DNA of 64,000 bases, from positions 168,731 to 232,730 of the forward strand of contig NIZT01000070.1 of assembly GCA_003315655.1 (NCBI GenBank), in the 5' to 3' direction. The position numbers and the translations under genes are program-made. Below, piece by piece: positions 29,151 through 38,949 of the stretch (position 1 is its first letter; each line of letters begins with the position of its first letter). Source of the DNA: Candidatus Methanobinarius endosymbioticus. Its GTDB lineage: Archaea > Methanobacteriota > Methanobacteria > Methanobacteriales > Methanobacteriaceae. The notes beneath the pieces were generated by a model. That model did not search any database. It was not told where the DNA came from and saw only the letters and a program-made list of their open reading frames with translations.

Positions 29151-29933
29151 ATGCGATCCAAATTTGAAATCTTTTTTATATTATTAACAATAATTGTTAC
29201 ACTGCTATTTTTTGTAGTGATTGGAAGCATGTTTCTAATACCTACTTTTGAAGGATTCATAAATGCTCTTTTTTCAGAAAAAATGGTTTTTGCTATAACA
29301 TTAACATTAAGTACTTCTTTAATATCTGCAATATTAGCTATGTTATGTTGTATTCCAATGGCATATACATTAAGCAGATACCAATTTCCATTTAAAAGAC
29401 TGTTTAAAATAGTAATTGATTTACCAATGGCTTTTCCTGAAATAGTCATAGGAATAGCTCTTTTGATGTTTTTAGGATCAAATGGAATTGGTTTTCATTT
29501 GGATAATCTTGGAATAGAACTTGTTTTTAATAGTCTTGGGATAATAATAGCACAATTTTTTGTTGCATTACCTTATGCAGTTAGAACCTTATATTCAACT
29601 TTTAATTATATTGATTCTAGATATGAATTTGTTTCACGGAGTTTAGGATATAGTGAAGTATCTACCTTTTTTAATGTAACTCTCCCTATGGCTAAAAACG
29701 GTTTATTTGCTACTGGAATCATAACTCTTGCTCGTTGTATTGGAACATTTGCATCTGTTCTCTTCGTTGGTGGAGGAATATTGATGAAAACAGAAACACT
29801 AGCTGTCTCTATGTACCTTAATTTATCTACTGGAGATATAGATATGGCGATTACAGCAGGAATTTTATTAGTAATCATTTCATTTATAACAATAGCTGTA
29901 ATGGAGAAATATGCCAAAGAAAATCATTTATAA
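29151..29933 (+). CDS. modB: Molybdate/tungstate ABC transporter permease
   Basis: A 260-residue inner-membrane protein with about six spans. The coupling-loop motif is seen in EFVSRSLGYSEVSTFFNVTL followed by PMAKNGLFATG, as in ModB/WtpB/CysW permeases (EAA...G...F..V.LP). LALILLTFLG-type helices and GGGILMKTETLAVSMYL follow. It forms the channel paired with ModC 41 bp downstream. The ribosome binding site before its ATG is weak. Confidence 0.87.
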   Translation: MRSKFEIFFILLTIIVTLLFFVVIGSMFLIPTFEGFINALFSEKMVFAITLTLSTSLISAILAMLCCIPMAYTLSRYQFPFKRLFKIVIDLPMAFPEIVIGIALLMFLGSNGIGFHLDNLGIELVFNSLGIIIAQFFVALPYAVRTLYSTFNYIDSRYEFVSRSLGYSEVSTFFNVTLPMAKNGLFATGIITLARCIGTFASVLFVGGGILMKTETLAVSMYLNLSTGDIDMAITAGILLVIISFITIAVMEKYAKENHL

Positions 29934-29974
29934 TACTCATTGAAAACATATTATGAAATTAATATTGTGATTTT

Positions 29975-31084
29975 ATGTATTTAGAAATAAAAAATTTATC
30001 TGTAAAATTAGGAGAATTCCATCTAAAAGATATTAACCTTAAAATAAATGAAGGGGAATATGTAGTACTGATTGGACCTACAGGAAGTGGAAAATCAGTA
30101 TTATTAGAAACAATAATTGGTTTTTATTCTTCTGAAGAAGGAATCATTAAATTAAATGGAAATATTATTAATGAGATCCCACCTGAAGATAGAGGCATAG
30201 GCATAGTTTATCAAGGTAATGTTTTATTTCCAAATATGGATGTTTATGAAAATATTGCATATGGAGCTAAAAAGAAATTTTCAGACGAAGAAATAGATGA
30301 AAAAATAAAAAAAATAGCTAAAAAGATGAAAATTGAACATATAATTAATCGCGATATTAATACATTAAGTGGAGGAGAAGCACAAAGAACTTCACTAGCA
30401 AGAACACTTATTGTAGAACCCAAAATAATATTGATGGATGAACCTTTCAGTGCTTTGGATATTTCAACTCAAGAAAAATTAACTTCAATGATTAAAGTTA
30501 TAGTAAAAGAATATAAAACTACAGTTCTTCATGTAACCCATAATTTTAATGATATTTGGAATTTAGCAGAAAAAGTAGGAGTTATGAAAGATGGTGAAAT
30601 CCATCAGTTAGATAGTGTATCAGAAGTCTTTTCTAAGCCAAAAAATAATTTTGTTGCAGATTTTGTAGGAGTTAAAAATATCTTTGAAGGGTGTTTTATC
30701 GAAAAAGATCTAGAAAAAATGATAGTTCAATTGAAAAATGGCTCAATTATTACTAGTTCTGATATTGGATGCTTAAATAGAAATGAAATAAATTTAAAAG
30801 AAGCTGAAAATGTTTTAATGGCAATTCGTCCTGAAAATATCATATTTTCTAATGAAAAATTTGAATCTTCTGCAAAAAATCAATTGAAAGGAAAAATTAC
30901 CGAAATTTTAGAATCAGGACCTACTATATTAGTAAGTGTTGATATAGATGGAGTAATATTTAAGGGTCTTTTAACAAAAAGCTCTAAAGAATATTTAGAA
31001 TTAAAAGAAAATAAAGATGTGTATATAAGTTTTAAATCGCTTAATGTTAAGATATTGGATAGTTATAACTCAGTTGAGCACTGA
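29975..31084 (+). CDS. modC: Molybdate/tungstate ABC transporter ATPase
   Basis: A 369-residue ATP-binding subunit. Walker A is GPTGSGKSVLLE, the signature is LSGGEAQRTSLARTL, Walker B is IILMDEPFSALD and the switch His lies in VLHVTHNFND. Residues 235-365 form a C-terminal TOBE-type regulatory domain with RPENIIFSNEKF, which in ModC/WtpC proteins can bind the oxyanion and inhibit transport. It energises uptake through ModB. Confidence 0.9.
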   Translation: MYLEIKNLSVKLGEFHLKDINLKINEGEYVVLIGPTGSGKSVLLETIIGFYSSEEGIIKLNGNIINEIPPEDRGIGIVYQGNVLFPNMDVYENIAYGAKKKFSDEEIDEKIKKIAKKMKIEHIINRDINTLSGGEAQRTSLARTLIVEPKIILMDEPFSALDISTQEKLTSMIKVIVKEYKTTVLHVTHNFNDIWNLAEKVGVMKDGEIHQLDSVSEVFSKPKNNFVADFVGVKNIFEGCFIEKDLEKMIVQLKNGSIITSSDIGCLNRNEINLKEAENVLMAIRPENIIFSNEKFESSAKNQLKGKITEILESGPTILVSVDIDGVIFKGLLTKSSKEYLELKENKDVYISFKSLNVKILDSYNSVEH

Positions 31085-31154
31085 AAAGAACTTTTTACAG
31101 GGAAAGTAAACAAAAAATGAAATAATAATAAAAAAATAATAAAATTAAAAAATA

Positions 31155-31466
31155 CTAAATATCACAGGTATCAATTAAAATAATAGTTTTTTCATCTTTA
31201 TTTTTAGGAATATGAGTAACTTCTACTAACTCTTCTTTGATTTCTTCAAGATCTACTTCTACAGTTGAAGTAAAACTTTCCTCTGCAACATGGATAAGAA
31301 CTTTTAAACCTTCTTTACCATGATATTCTGAAGTATCAATATTTAAGACTTCTCCCGGAGTAAAAACCCTATTGTATGAAAGTTCTAATATATCATATAG
31401 TTTTACTTCATTTTTAATATAATTTATAGCTTCATCACAATCCATTTCAAGTTCTTTAATATTCAT
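31155..31466 (-). CDS. Methanogen-conserved small protein (probably DUF2097), copy A
   Basis: A 103-residue acidic soluble protein. Characteristic blocks are DEAINYIKNEVKLYDILELS, YNRVFTPGEVLNIDTSEY and VEVDLEEIKEELVEVTHIPK. It is about 40% alike by eye to its upstream neighbour, so the two are tandem paralogues. GGGTGAAAGC precedes the ATG. I believe this is DUF2097, a family known only from methanogens and of unknown function, but I cannot verify it. Confidence 0.7.
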   Translation of the reverse strand: MNIKELEMDCDEAINYIKNEVKLYDILELSYNRVFTPGEVLNIDTSEYHGKEGLKVLIHVAEESFTSTVEVDLEEIKEELVEVTHIPKNKDEKTIILIDTCDI

Positions 31467-31501
31467 AAGCTTTCACCCACAGATAATTTAATCTGTTAAA
31501 T

Positions 31502-31795
31502 TTAATCTTCAATAACAATTATAGTTTCTTTTTCATCAGTAATATGAGCTATTTCTAGTAAATCAGCTTCAAGATCGTTTAAATTCACTCTTACAACATC
31601 ATTAACCAATTCCCCATTTAAATGTAATGAGACTATGACATTTTCTTCTCCAAAACATTCTTCAACACTTACATCTAAAACATCGCCTGGAGCATAAACC
31701 CTATTATAAGATAATTCTAAAACATCATCTTTTTTTACATTTGATTTGACATATTCTAAAGCTTTTTCAGAATTTAAAACGATTTCTTCTTTCAT
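31502..31795 (-). CDS. Methanogen-conserved small protein (probably DUF2097), copy B
   Basis: A 97-residue acidic protein sharing EKALEYVKSNVKKDDVLELS, YNRVYAPGDVLDVSVEE and a final ITDEKETIIVIED with copy A, 36 bp below it. GTGGT before the ATG at 31795 supports that start. An in-frame GTG at 31804 overlaps it. The pair lies between modC (convergent) and the fwd operon. Function is unknown. Confidence 0.7.
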   Translation of the reverse strand: MKEEIVLNSEKALEYVKSNVKKDDVLELSYNRVYAPGDVLDVSVEECFGEENVIVSLHLNGELVNDVVRVNLNDLEADLLEIAHITDEKETIIVIED

Positions 31796-32269
31796 AAATA
31801 CCACTTAATAATATTATTAATCTAATTCAATGTTATTTTAATTGATATTACCATAATAAATAAAATAACAATAAATTAATATAATTTATTTTAATAATAT
31901 TTTTATTTTTAATAATATAATTTTGTATTATTAATTTTATGTTATTTTATAATTTAAATATATTTAATTTTAATATTATTTCAATATTATATTTTATATC
32001 AATATGATAAATTTATTTTTTGGATTTCTTTATAGAAAATTTATGGAAAAAATTATAGAGATAATTAGAGAAATAATTATAAAAATAATTATAAATATTT
32101 TCTAGTTTTAACAATATAATTCCAATAATGATTATATAAATTATCTTGTTAAAGCTAAATATCAATTTATTTATGTTTATTAATTGGGGATTATATCGAT
32201 TCTTATAACATGTTACATTTATTATATTTTATTATACTTTTATTTATAGTATTAAATTTTTAAAAAGTT

Positions 32270-32345
32270 ATAAAATATTATTAAAATATTATAAAAAAAT
32301 AATAAAAATAATAAAAAATAAAATAAAAAAGAAAAAATAAGGAAA
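32270..32345 (-). terminator. Oligo-T terminator of the fwd operon
   Basis: On the minus strand, several runs of 5-7 T follow the fwdC stop, the usual archaeal termination signal. The rest of 31796-32354 is AT-rich with no gene. The promoter of the small paralogue pair should lie near its left end. Confidence 0.5.
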
Positions 32346-32354
32346 TATGGTTAT

Positions 32355-33173
32355 TTAGAGTAAATGTCTATTTTTATTTGCAGCTAACCAAATAGTTCCT
32401 TTACCATTTCTTGCTATATCTCCAGTGAATTTGATATATTTTCCAGAGAATGATTTACCAGCAATTGTTGGATCAATAACAACTTCTTCTTGATTAAAAC
32501 CTTCAAGGAATCTTGAAAGAGTTCCGTTGATTACAATGTCCCCATTTTGCATTTGACCACCCGGCCATCTGGTTACATCACCATCGATTTGAATTAGACC
32601 TTTATTCATATGAATACCTGGAAGAATATCACAGTTACCTTTAACATGGATTTCTCCACCTGTTAAACATTCACCTAATTGTTTTCCAGCATTACCATGA
32701 ATAGTAATCATTCCTGCAGTCATGCCTCTCCAATCTCCAATGTAAGAAGCACCACAGAATTCTTTAACGTTGCCTTTGATTTCGAGTTCTCCACCAGTCA
32801 TTTCTCTGCCGGCATAACTTTCAGCATCACCATTAACAAGGATACTTCCTCCAGACATTTCAGCACCACAATGAAGATCTACACTACTGTTTGCAATGAC
32901 TTGGCCATCACTCATTTTGTTACCAATATATTTAACTCTACCTAAATCTCCATTAAGAATCATTTTTACTTCTGCAGGAGATTCAGCTTCCCCACCTACT
33001 TCTACATCAAAGTAGTTAGAAAGTGAGAATTTGGAATTTCCAATAGGTACCATATATTTATCAAAGTCTGATTTTTCCCAATTATAAATTGTATCAGGAA
33101 TTAATTCATCAAATTCAAGTGCTATTGGAGAAGTCTTTTTTTGATTAAAAGTTATAGTTTTCAAATTAAACAC
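32355..33173 (-). CDS. fwdC: Formylmethanofuran dehydrogenase subunit C
   Basis: A 272-residue protein made mostly of glutamate-synthase-like GXGXG repeats, with recurring units such as [40 protein letters not shown] and [20 protein letters not shown], giving a right-handed beta-helix. In the Fwd complex this subunit packs against FwdA and FwdD and helps form the tunnel for formate between active sites. It is the last gene of the operon, 8 bp after fwdA. Confidence 0.93.
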   Translation of the reverse strand: MFNLKTITFNQKKTSPIALEFDELIPDTIYNWEKSDFDKYMVPIGNSKFSLSNYFDVEVGGEAESPAEVKMILNGDLGRVKYIGNKMSDGQVIANSSVDLHCGAEMSGGSILVNGDAESYAGREMTGGELEIKGNVKEFCGASYIGDWRGMTAGMITIHGNAGKQLGECLTGGEIHVKGNCDILPGIHMNKGLIQIDGDVTRWPGGQMQNGDIVINGTLSRFLEGFNQEEVVIDPTIAGKSFSGKYIKFTGDIARNGKGTIWLAANKNRHLL

Positions 33174-33181
33174 CTCTATTC

Positions 33182-34891
33182 CTATTTACCTGCTTGAATA
33201 TTAACTTCAATTGGGTTGTGTATATAATGATCATGTACAAGGTAATTTTCAAATTTAATAGTATAGTATTTATCAAATACAGGCATGACTTTCTTCATTA
33301 CCTCATTTTCTCGTTCTTCTATACCTTGAACATTAGCCCAAATAGTTTGACTTTCTTTAGTTGAAACAATTTCACCATCTTGAACAATAATTTGTCCATC
33401 TTTGACAGTTAAAGCTGCATTACCAAATGCACATTCAATAGTTTCATATTCGTTTGAAGGATCTATTTCATTAGGTTTAATGTCATAAACCGCAATATCT
33501 GCTCTTGCATCAACACCTAAATGACCTCTATCAGTGAATCCATAAGCTCTAGCAGGTGCAGCTCTAGAAATAGTAGCTATTTCATCAAAGTCATATTCAC
33601 GATCTAAAGTAGCTAAAGAAGATTTTCTTCCTACAGCTTTATGAACTTCACCATGTTCAATCATTTCAGTTCTACGTTTATTACTCATTAACCAAGATAT
33701 AACTTTAGGATATCTTATGAAAGGACCTGCATTAGGATTGTCAGTGGTTAACATGATTTGCCATGGATTATTAACCATTAAAAACATTTCAAGACCAATA
33801 GCCCATTGTACAGAGTGTACACTGTTTCTTCCAGAGTAAATAAATGGGACAATACCAGATGAAGTTTCGAGTTCAATATCCTTGTTAGCCCATTTAAGAC
33901 CATTTAATTGATGAAGATCGAATTCCATTGGGGCATCTGCTGTCATTGTAGTGGTTTCATCTAAAGTGATTTGACCTACATCACAAGTAACATAATCATT
34001 TTTATTAATGAATTTTGATATGTCTTCTGCACCAGATTCAAAATCTCTCCAATTAGTTCCAGCATAGGAATGATATTGAATATGAGTCATATGTACTGTT
34101 TGATCCCTTACAGGAGAATTTTTGGATATATCCTTAATAAGATCCATACTTCCAACAGTAGTTTCATAATTACCAGGGTGACCTAAATCATTAGGGTGAA
34201 GATGTATTGAATGAGGAAGTCCTAAACTTTCATTAGCTTCAGCTAATGTATGAATAACTTCACGAGAAGTTACATCCCAATAAGGAACAGGATCATCTAA
34301 TCCATGTACATTCATTCCCCAACCCCAAGCTTCACTACCACCAGGGTTTACTATTTTAACTCCATATCCTCTTGTAATTTTTAACCATTTTGAAATAAAT
34401 GCAGCTAAATCTTCAACATTATTATCTTTAGCATATTCTAATGTAAACCAATTATTGCCAAATAATGCTAAAGCAGGAATGTCAATATTAGGTATAGCTA
34501 CTATTTCTTCATGAGTATGTTTTGCTTCTAAAGGAGGCATAGCTGCTTCTACAACAGTTCCATAACCCATTCTAGAATACCTATAACCAGTTGCAGGACA
34601 ACTTGGTATAGAGAATCCAGATTCTGCACGTGTTGTTGCAGTCTTAGGCTTAACTCCTCTTCTTGAATCTTCAGGTCTGTATAATCTTCCTACAACCAAT
34701 TTTGGCCCAGCAATATGAGAATGAGGATCGACACCAGCAGCCATTACAAGTTTATCTGTTGCATCTAAGACTTTAGCATCAGAAGATACGTTATCAACGA
34801 TTTTACCATTCTTGAACATTACGTCCTTCTTTTCCCCTTCTATTTTATTTGTAGGATCATAAACAATACCATTTTTAATTATGTATTCCAT
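33182..34891 (-). CDS. fwdA: Formylmethanofuran dehydrogenase subunit A
   Basis: A 569-residue amidohydrolase-type subunit. It condenses formate with methanofuran at a dinuclear zinc site. Metal-site motifs are visible: [47 protein letters not shown] and [15 protein letters not shown]. Length is normal. In this operon it lies between fwdB and fwdC, with gaps of 12 and 8 bp. Confidence 0.95.
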   Translation of the reverse strand: MEYIIKNGIVYDPTNKIEGEKKDVMFKNGKIVDNVSSDAKVLDATDKLVMAAGVDPHSHIAGPKLVVGRLYRPEDSRRGVKPKTATTRAESGFSIPSCPATGYRYSRMGYGTVVEAAMPPLEAKHTHEEIVAIPNIDIPALALFGNNWFTLEYAKDNNVEDLAAFISKWLKITRGYGVKIVNPGGSEAWGWGMNVHGLDDPVPYWDVTSREVIHTLAEANESLGLPHSIHLHPNDLGHPGNYETTVGSMDLIKDISKNSPVRDQTVHMTHIQYHSYAGTNWRDFESGAEDISKFINKNDYVTCDVGQITLDETTTMTADAPMEFDLHQLNGLKWANKDIELETSSGIVPFIYSGRNSVHSVQWAIGLEMFLMVNNPWQIMLTTDNPNAGPFIRYPKVISWLMSNKRRTEMIEHGEVHKAVGRKSSLATLDREYDFDEIATISRAAPARAYGFTDRGHLGVDARADIAVYDIKPNEIDPSNEYETIECAFGNAALTVKDGQIIVQDGEIVSTKESQTIWANVQGIEERENEVMKKVMPVFDKYYTIKFENYLVHDHYIHNPIEVNIQAGK

Positions 34892-34903
34892 TAGATCACC
34901 TAT

Positions 34904-36253
34904 TTATTTACTAGCTATTTTTTCGCCTTTAATTTTTTGAACTCTTTCATGAAGTTCTCTAACAATCCATTCATCATCCCTACAAGTTTCAGGTTTATCA
35001 ATAGCCTTTTTCATGTAGATTGGAACACCATCCATACGATAACTAGTTCCAGCAGCTTCTACTCCAATAAACGAACCTGGAAGTACAATATCTGCAAGTT
35101 CTGTAGAAGGTCCCCAATGAATATCGATTTGAATAACAGGAATGTTTGTTAAGTGTCTGTTAGCTCCTCCGGGGAAGTGAGCTCCAGGATCAGCAGCAAT
35201 TACCATAAATACATCTGGTTCTTCTCTTGTTAATAAATCTATGGTGTTTGTTTCACCATTCATATATCTTGGATAGCCTCTTGAGAAATCAACACCATAT
35301 GGGAATCCCATTTCAAATGCCATGAAAATATTAAATCCATTAACATTAAAGTGTCCTCTCATAGGAACGAGGTTCCATTTAGTAAATTTGTTTAAATCTT
35401 GAATCAGATTGATAGCTATATCGATACTTCTTTGTTTAGATAGAGTATGAGTTAATCCTAAACCAAAGAAAAGAGAACCGTATTGAGTTGTTTTCATTGC
35501 TTCAACAAGCTCTTCAATATCTTCCTTAGGAATTCCAGAAATTACATCTTTTTTGAGTTTTTTACCTCTTAAAACAGCTCTCATAGCATTATAAAACTCA
35601 TAATCTCCATTTTGTTCAAATCCTACCCATATATCAGACATTTTTGCAGTATCTGTATATCTTGGATCCATAGTAACAATAGTTCTATCAAATCTACCTC
35701 TTTTTCTGAAGTATCCTCTTGGGAACGCAGAATATCTACCCATATGTCTAGGGTGAGAATTCATAGCATTATTACCAGAGTAAACAATCATGTCTGCCCT
35801 ATTTTTAACTTCCCCTAATGTATTAACAGGATAACCTGCGTTTTGAACAGCTTGAAGAGAAGGTCCGTGACAAATAGTAGCTTGATTATCTAAAACTGCA
35901 CCTACTAATTCTCCTAATTTAATACCATGTTTCATGGTTTCAATGGAAGTTTCACTCCACCCATAGAATACTGGTCTTACAGCTCCTGCTATAAGTTCTG
36001 CAGCTTTATCTAATGCAGTATCCCAATCAGTTTCAACTAGGTTTCCTTCATCATTACGAATCATTGGCACTAATAATCTTTGATCCATATCTTCCATAAC
36101 TTTACTTGCACCTAAACGGCATGCATGTCTTACACCAACAACATGTCCATCTTTAATCAAATAGGTTAAATCATCACAATTACAACCACAGAAAGCACAA
36201 GTACAATTTTCAACTAATTCATCATAGTCTCTAATTGGTTCTTCATATGCCAT
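34904..36253 (-). CDS. fwdB: Formylmethanofuran dehydrogenase subunit B (W/Mo-pterin)
   Basis: A 449-residue catalytic subunit that reduces CO2 to formate at a tungsten- or molybdenum-bispyranopterin site. The N-terminal [4Fe-4S] motif is [11 protein letters not shown] with a further Cys in RHACRLGA. The metal-coordinating residue lies in [14 protein letters not shown] and is a cysteine codon, not selenocysteine. It depends on the ModABC, MoaA and MobB functions encoded nearby. Together with fwdD it makes the pterin-binding unit. Confidence 0.95.
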   Translation of the reverse strand: MAYEEPIRDYDELVENCTCAFCGCNCDDLTYLIKDGHVVGVRHACRLGASKVMEDMDQRLLVPMIRNDEGNLVETDWDTALDKAAELIAGAVRPVFYGWSETSIETMKHGIKLGELVGAVLDNQATICHGPSLQAVQNAGYPVNTLGEVKNRADMIVYSGNNAMNSHPRHMGRYSAFPRGYFRKRGRFDRTIVTMDPRYTDTAKMSDIWVGFEQNGDYEFYNAMRAVLRGKKLKKDVISGIPKEDIEELVEAMKTTQYGSLFFGLGLTHTLSKQRSIDIAINLIQDLNKFTKWNLVPMRGHFNVNGFNIFMAFEMGFPYGVDFSRGYPRYMNGETNTIDLLTREEPDVFMVIAADPGAHFPGGANRHLTNIPVIQIDIHWGPSTELADIVLPGSFIGVEAAGTSYRMDGVPIYMKKAIDKPETCRDDEWIVRELHERVQKIKGEKIASK

Positions 36254-36268
36254 ATTTACATCTCCTAT

Positions 36269-36808
36269 TTATTCTTCTGGCTTAGTTATACCTACATTAA
36301 TCCTTTTTTCAGTTAAACGATTAGTAGTTTTTTCAGCATCCTTATCATATTTCATATAAACTGCTGCCATAAGATCTGCCATAAGTAATGGTTCTTTATT
36401 AATTTTTTCAATGGTTGCTTCAATACCTTTGTAAGTTGGATCACAACAACAGTAAGTTTCTGGACTTACTATAACATTTGCCCATGGCCCTTTACAAATA
36501 AAAATTTGGCCTTCATGAGGAGCATCTCTTGAATGAGCAGCATAAACAACTACTTCACCCCAGTCAGTTTTTACTAAAACAGTGTCCCAGTTTTTAACAC
36601 CTAATCTTGTCATATCTCTAGGATCCATATAAGCAGTACCAGAAACATGTCTATATTCATCTTTTAATGTAGAACCTCTCTTTTTACATGCTCCTTGATA
36701 AATATCTGACCCAGTATTTAACATAACTTCAAGTTTATTTCTTTCAGTCGCCATAGGTTCATCAAATTTAACAACATTAGGAACAGGTGGTTTGTCAATA
36801 TATGTCAT
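36269..36808 (-). CDS. fwdD: Formylmethanofuran dehydrogenase subunit D
   Basis: A 179-residue molybdopterin-dinucleotide-binding domain protein. [17 protein letters not shown] and the later [20 protein letters not shown] and [13 protein letters not shown] blocks fit the C-terminal cofactor-binding lobe of DMSO-reductase-family enzymes, carried here on a separate subunit. It lies 15 bp before fwdB in the operon. Confidence 0.92.
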   Translation of the reverse strand: MTYIDKPPVPNVVKFDEPMATERNKLEVMLNTGSDIYQGACKKRGSTLKDEYRHVSGTAYMDPRDMTRLGVKNWDTVLVKTDWGEVVVYAAHSRDAPHEGQIFICKGPWANVIVSPETYCCCDPTYKGIEATIEKINKEPLLMADLMAAVYMKYDKDAEKTTNRLTEKRINVGITKPEE

Positions 36809-36823
36809 AAATTAACACCTTCT

Positions 36824-37054
36824 TTATTCTAAAAATATAGCGTCCACAGGACAGAACATCTGACATGTTCCACACTTTGTACATTTATCTTCACTAAAAA
36901 GCTTGATAACTCCATTTTCAACCATCATTATTACTTCTTCTGTTCTAGATCCATGCCCTCCAGAAACATCTGGACTAATTGAAACATTTACTGGGCATGC
37001 AACTACACATACACCACATCCAAGGCAGTTATCTTGATTTACTTTAAGTTCCAT
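36824..37054 (-). CDS. fwdG: Formylmethanofuran dehydrogenase subunit G (2[4Fe-4S])
   Basis: A 76-residue ferredoxin with two cluster motifs, CLGCGVCVVACPVNVS and CTKCGTCQMFCPVDAI, linked by an acidic, Gly-rich spacer. It passes electrons between FwdF and the FwdB active site. 15 bp separate it from fwdD. Confidence 0.92.
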   Translation of the reverse strand: MELKVNQDNCLGCGVCVVACPVNVSISPDVSGGHGSRTEEVIMMVENGVIKLFSEDKCTKCGTCQMFCPVDAIFLE

Positions 37055-37096
37055 ATATAATCACCAAATAATCAATTAGCTATTTACACTTAGCTA

Positions 37097-38134
37097 TTAG
37101 TTTTTTAAAGCCTCAAATTTATCTATCCAAGATTTGGATTTTGTTGGAGTGTAATCAACATTAGTAATCTTAACATCTATTGCATCAACAGGACATGCTC
37201 TTTCACATGCACCACAGTGTATACAATATTGTTCATCTTTGTGTATATTGTCGACAATAGTAGCTGGTCCAGGGGATTCAGGGAATGATAACACATCACA
37301 AGGACATACATCAATACATGTTCCACATACAGTACATTTATCTTCATCAATATCCAAAGTTCCTTCATATTGTTTTTTGACCTTTGCAGCATCAACTGGA
37401 CAAATTTCTTGACACCAACCACACTTTACACAAGTTTCATCATCAATGAAAGAACTTCCAGTGGTTACAGCATCTTCTGGGTTTAAATCATAATCCCCAT
37501 AAGAACAAATTCTACATGCTGCCTTAATTGCATCCACAGGACATATTTTTTTACATAATAAACAATAGACACATTTATCTTTGTCAATTTCAATACTTTC
37601 TTCACCAGGAGTTCTATCTACATCAATAGCATCAGTTGGACACATTTCATCACATATTCCACAATGGATACATGTTTCTTCATCAGCTTCTATTTCACCA
37701 GTTACTAAATCAGATCTTTCTGGTAAAGATCTAGCTATGGTTATAGAATCCCTAGGACAGGCAATTTCACATCTTTGACAATAAATACAAGTATCATCAT
37801 CTATTTCAGCAGATGAGATATAGTGAGGGTAGGAAACAATATTAGAAATAGGTTCACTATCAATAGTGAAATCTAATGCATCTACAGGACATAATCCGCT
37901 ACACATACCACAGAGAACACATTTATCTTCATCAATATCGATTTTGGGCATGTCCACTTCTTCCCTTACAATAGGTCCAATTTCTGCTACATTAATAGCA
38001 TCTACTGGGCAAGTGGATTCACATATTCCACAACCAATACAAATATGATCCTTGAAAGATAAATTTCTTACCTCTTCTGCTGATCTTTTAATGTCAAAGC
38101 CTTCATCTTTAACTTCTTTCGTATTCGCGATCAT
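37097..38134 (-). CDS. fwdF: Formylmethanofuran dehydrogenase subunit F (8[4Fe-4S])
   Basis: A 345-residue polyferredoxin with eight complete CxxCxxCxxxCP clusters, from [12 protein letters not shown] through [60 protein letters not shown] and [12 protein letters not shown] to [12 protein letters not shown]. FwdF forms the long electron wire linking Fwd to heterodisulfide reductase or other donors. GGAGGTAAATA precedes the ATG. It overlaps fwdH by 26 bp. Confidence 0.94.
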   Translation of the reverse strand: MIANTKEVKDEGFDIKRSAEEVRNLSFKDHICIGCGICESTCPVDAINVAEIGPIVREEVDMPKIDIDEDKCVLCGMCSGLCPVDALDFTIDSEPISNIVSYPHYISSAEIDDDTCIYCQRCEIACPRDSITIARSLPERSDLVTGEIEADEETCIHCGICDEMCPTDAIDVDRTPGEESIEIDKDKCVYCLLCKKICPVDAIKAACRICSYGDYDLNPEDAVTTGSSFIDDETCVKCGWCQEICPVDAAKVKKQYEGTLDIDEDKCTVCGTCIDVCPCDVLSFPESPGPATIVDNIHKDEQYCIHCGACERACPVDAIDVKITNVDYTPTKSKSWIDKFEALKN

Positions 38135-38585
38135 TATTTACCTCCAAAATTTTTATAGAGTTTGTTGGACATCTTTCTTGACAAATAAGACATCCACAAC
38201 AGCAAATGGAGTTTATATGAGCTTTCAAGGAGTCTAAACTGACTGCCTTCATTAAGCACAAATCTACACACAATCCACAACCAATACATGAATCTGTAAC
38301 TTCTGCATGATAATCCCCACTTTTACATATTGAAACGATTTTGCGGGTTTTTTGCTCATCTTTAAACAAAGTGCGTGTCATGATCAAAAAATCTTTAGGA
38401 CACAAATTTGTTATAGTCTTAGCTACTTCGATAGAATTCCATGATAGATTTCGACCATTGAGATAATGAGAAACAGTTGAACGATCGATATCAAGCTCAT
38501 CTGCAATCATTTGCTGATTAAAACCTTGTTTTTTCAACTCGATTGCAGCCAAGTACTTAAGACCAGAAGCAATATGATTTGGCAT
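38109..38585 (-). CDS. fwdH: FwdH: helix-turn-helix protein fused to a ferredoxin domain
   Basis: A 158-residue protein and the first gene of the fwd operon. Residues 8-60 form a lambda-repressor-like HTH ([20 protein letters not shown], then [11 protein letters not shown]). Residues 95-150 carry two Fe-S motifs, [11 protein letters not shown] and [13 protein letters not shown]. The second has an extra Cys pair, and the first lacks the usual Pro. GGTGAAATAAC precedes the ATG. The family is known as FwdH. I infer that it senses redox or iron-sulfur state and controls its own operon through the palindromes upstream. Confidence 0.85.
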   Translation of the reverse strand: MPNHIASGLKYLAAIELKKQGFNQQMIADELDIDRSTVSHYLNGRNLSWNSIEVAKTITNLCPKDFLIMTRTLFKDEQKTRKIVSICKSGDYHAEVTDSCIGCGLCVDLCLMKAVSLDSLKAHINSICCCGCLICQERCPTNSIKILEVNNDREYERS

Positions 38586-38596
38586 GTTATTTCACC

Positions 38597-38615
38597 ATGT
38601 GTATTATATACACAT
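38597..38615 (-). promoter_or_regulatory. Operator palindrome 1 in the fwdH leader
   Basis: ATGTGTATTATATACACAT is a perfect 19-bp palindrome centred 21 bp before the fwdH start codon. Protein bound here would block transcript elongation or early translation. Confidence 0.6.
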
Positions 38616-38662
38616 TTGATTCCTATTAATATAAAGATAACTACTAGACAAAAGCCACAATG

Positions 38663-38692
38663 CTTATATATTAGAGTGTATTTAATACACTT
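38663..38692 (-). promoter_or_regulatory. fwd promoter: TATA box with operator palindrome 2
   Basis: On the minus strand, CTAATATATAAGCAT supplies a TATA box (about 38663-38673). The perfect 17-bp palindrome AGTGTATTTAATACACT (38676-38692) abuts its upstream side, where TFB binds. Both palindromes share the core GTGTATT-n-ATACAC, and their centres are 78 bp apart. Confidence 0.6.
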
Positions 38693-38949
38693 ATCATTTT
38701 TTGAAAAACACGCTAAAAAGTGTAAAAATAATTATAAATATATTAAATTTCTTAGTATAAAAAAATATAAGTTTATTTTATTTTTTAATATAGAAAAATA
38801 GTTTTAAGATGTTTAAAATACAATTAAAAAAATTATTAAAATCTTTAAAAATAGCAATAAATAGCCAAAAATTAGGGGCTCCAAAAATAAAATATATCTA
38901 AAATAAATATTATTGAATATTAGGAACAAATCAGATTATAACTAATGAA

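Noticed and set aside
37177..37422. Minus-strand frame inside fwdF
   Set aside because: It is a +1 shadow of the polyferredoxin gene. The true frame has eight complete cluster motifs.
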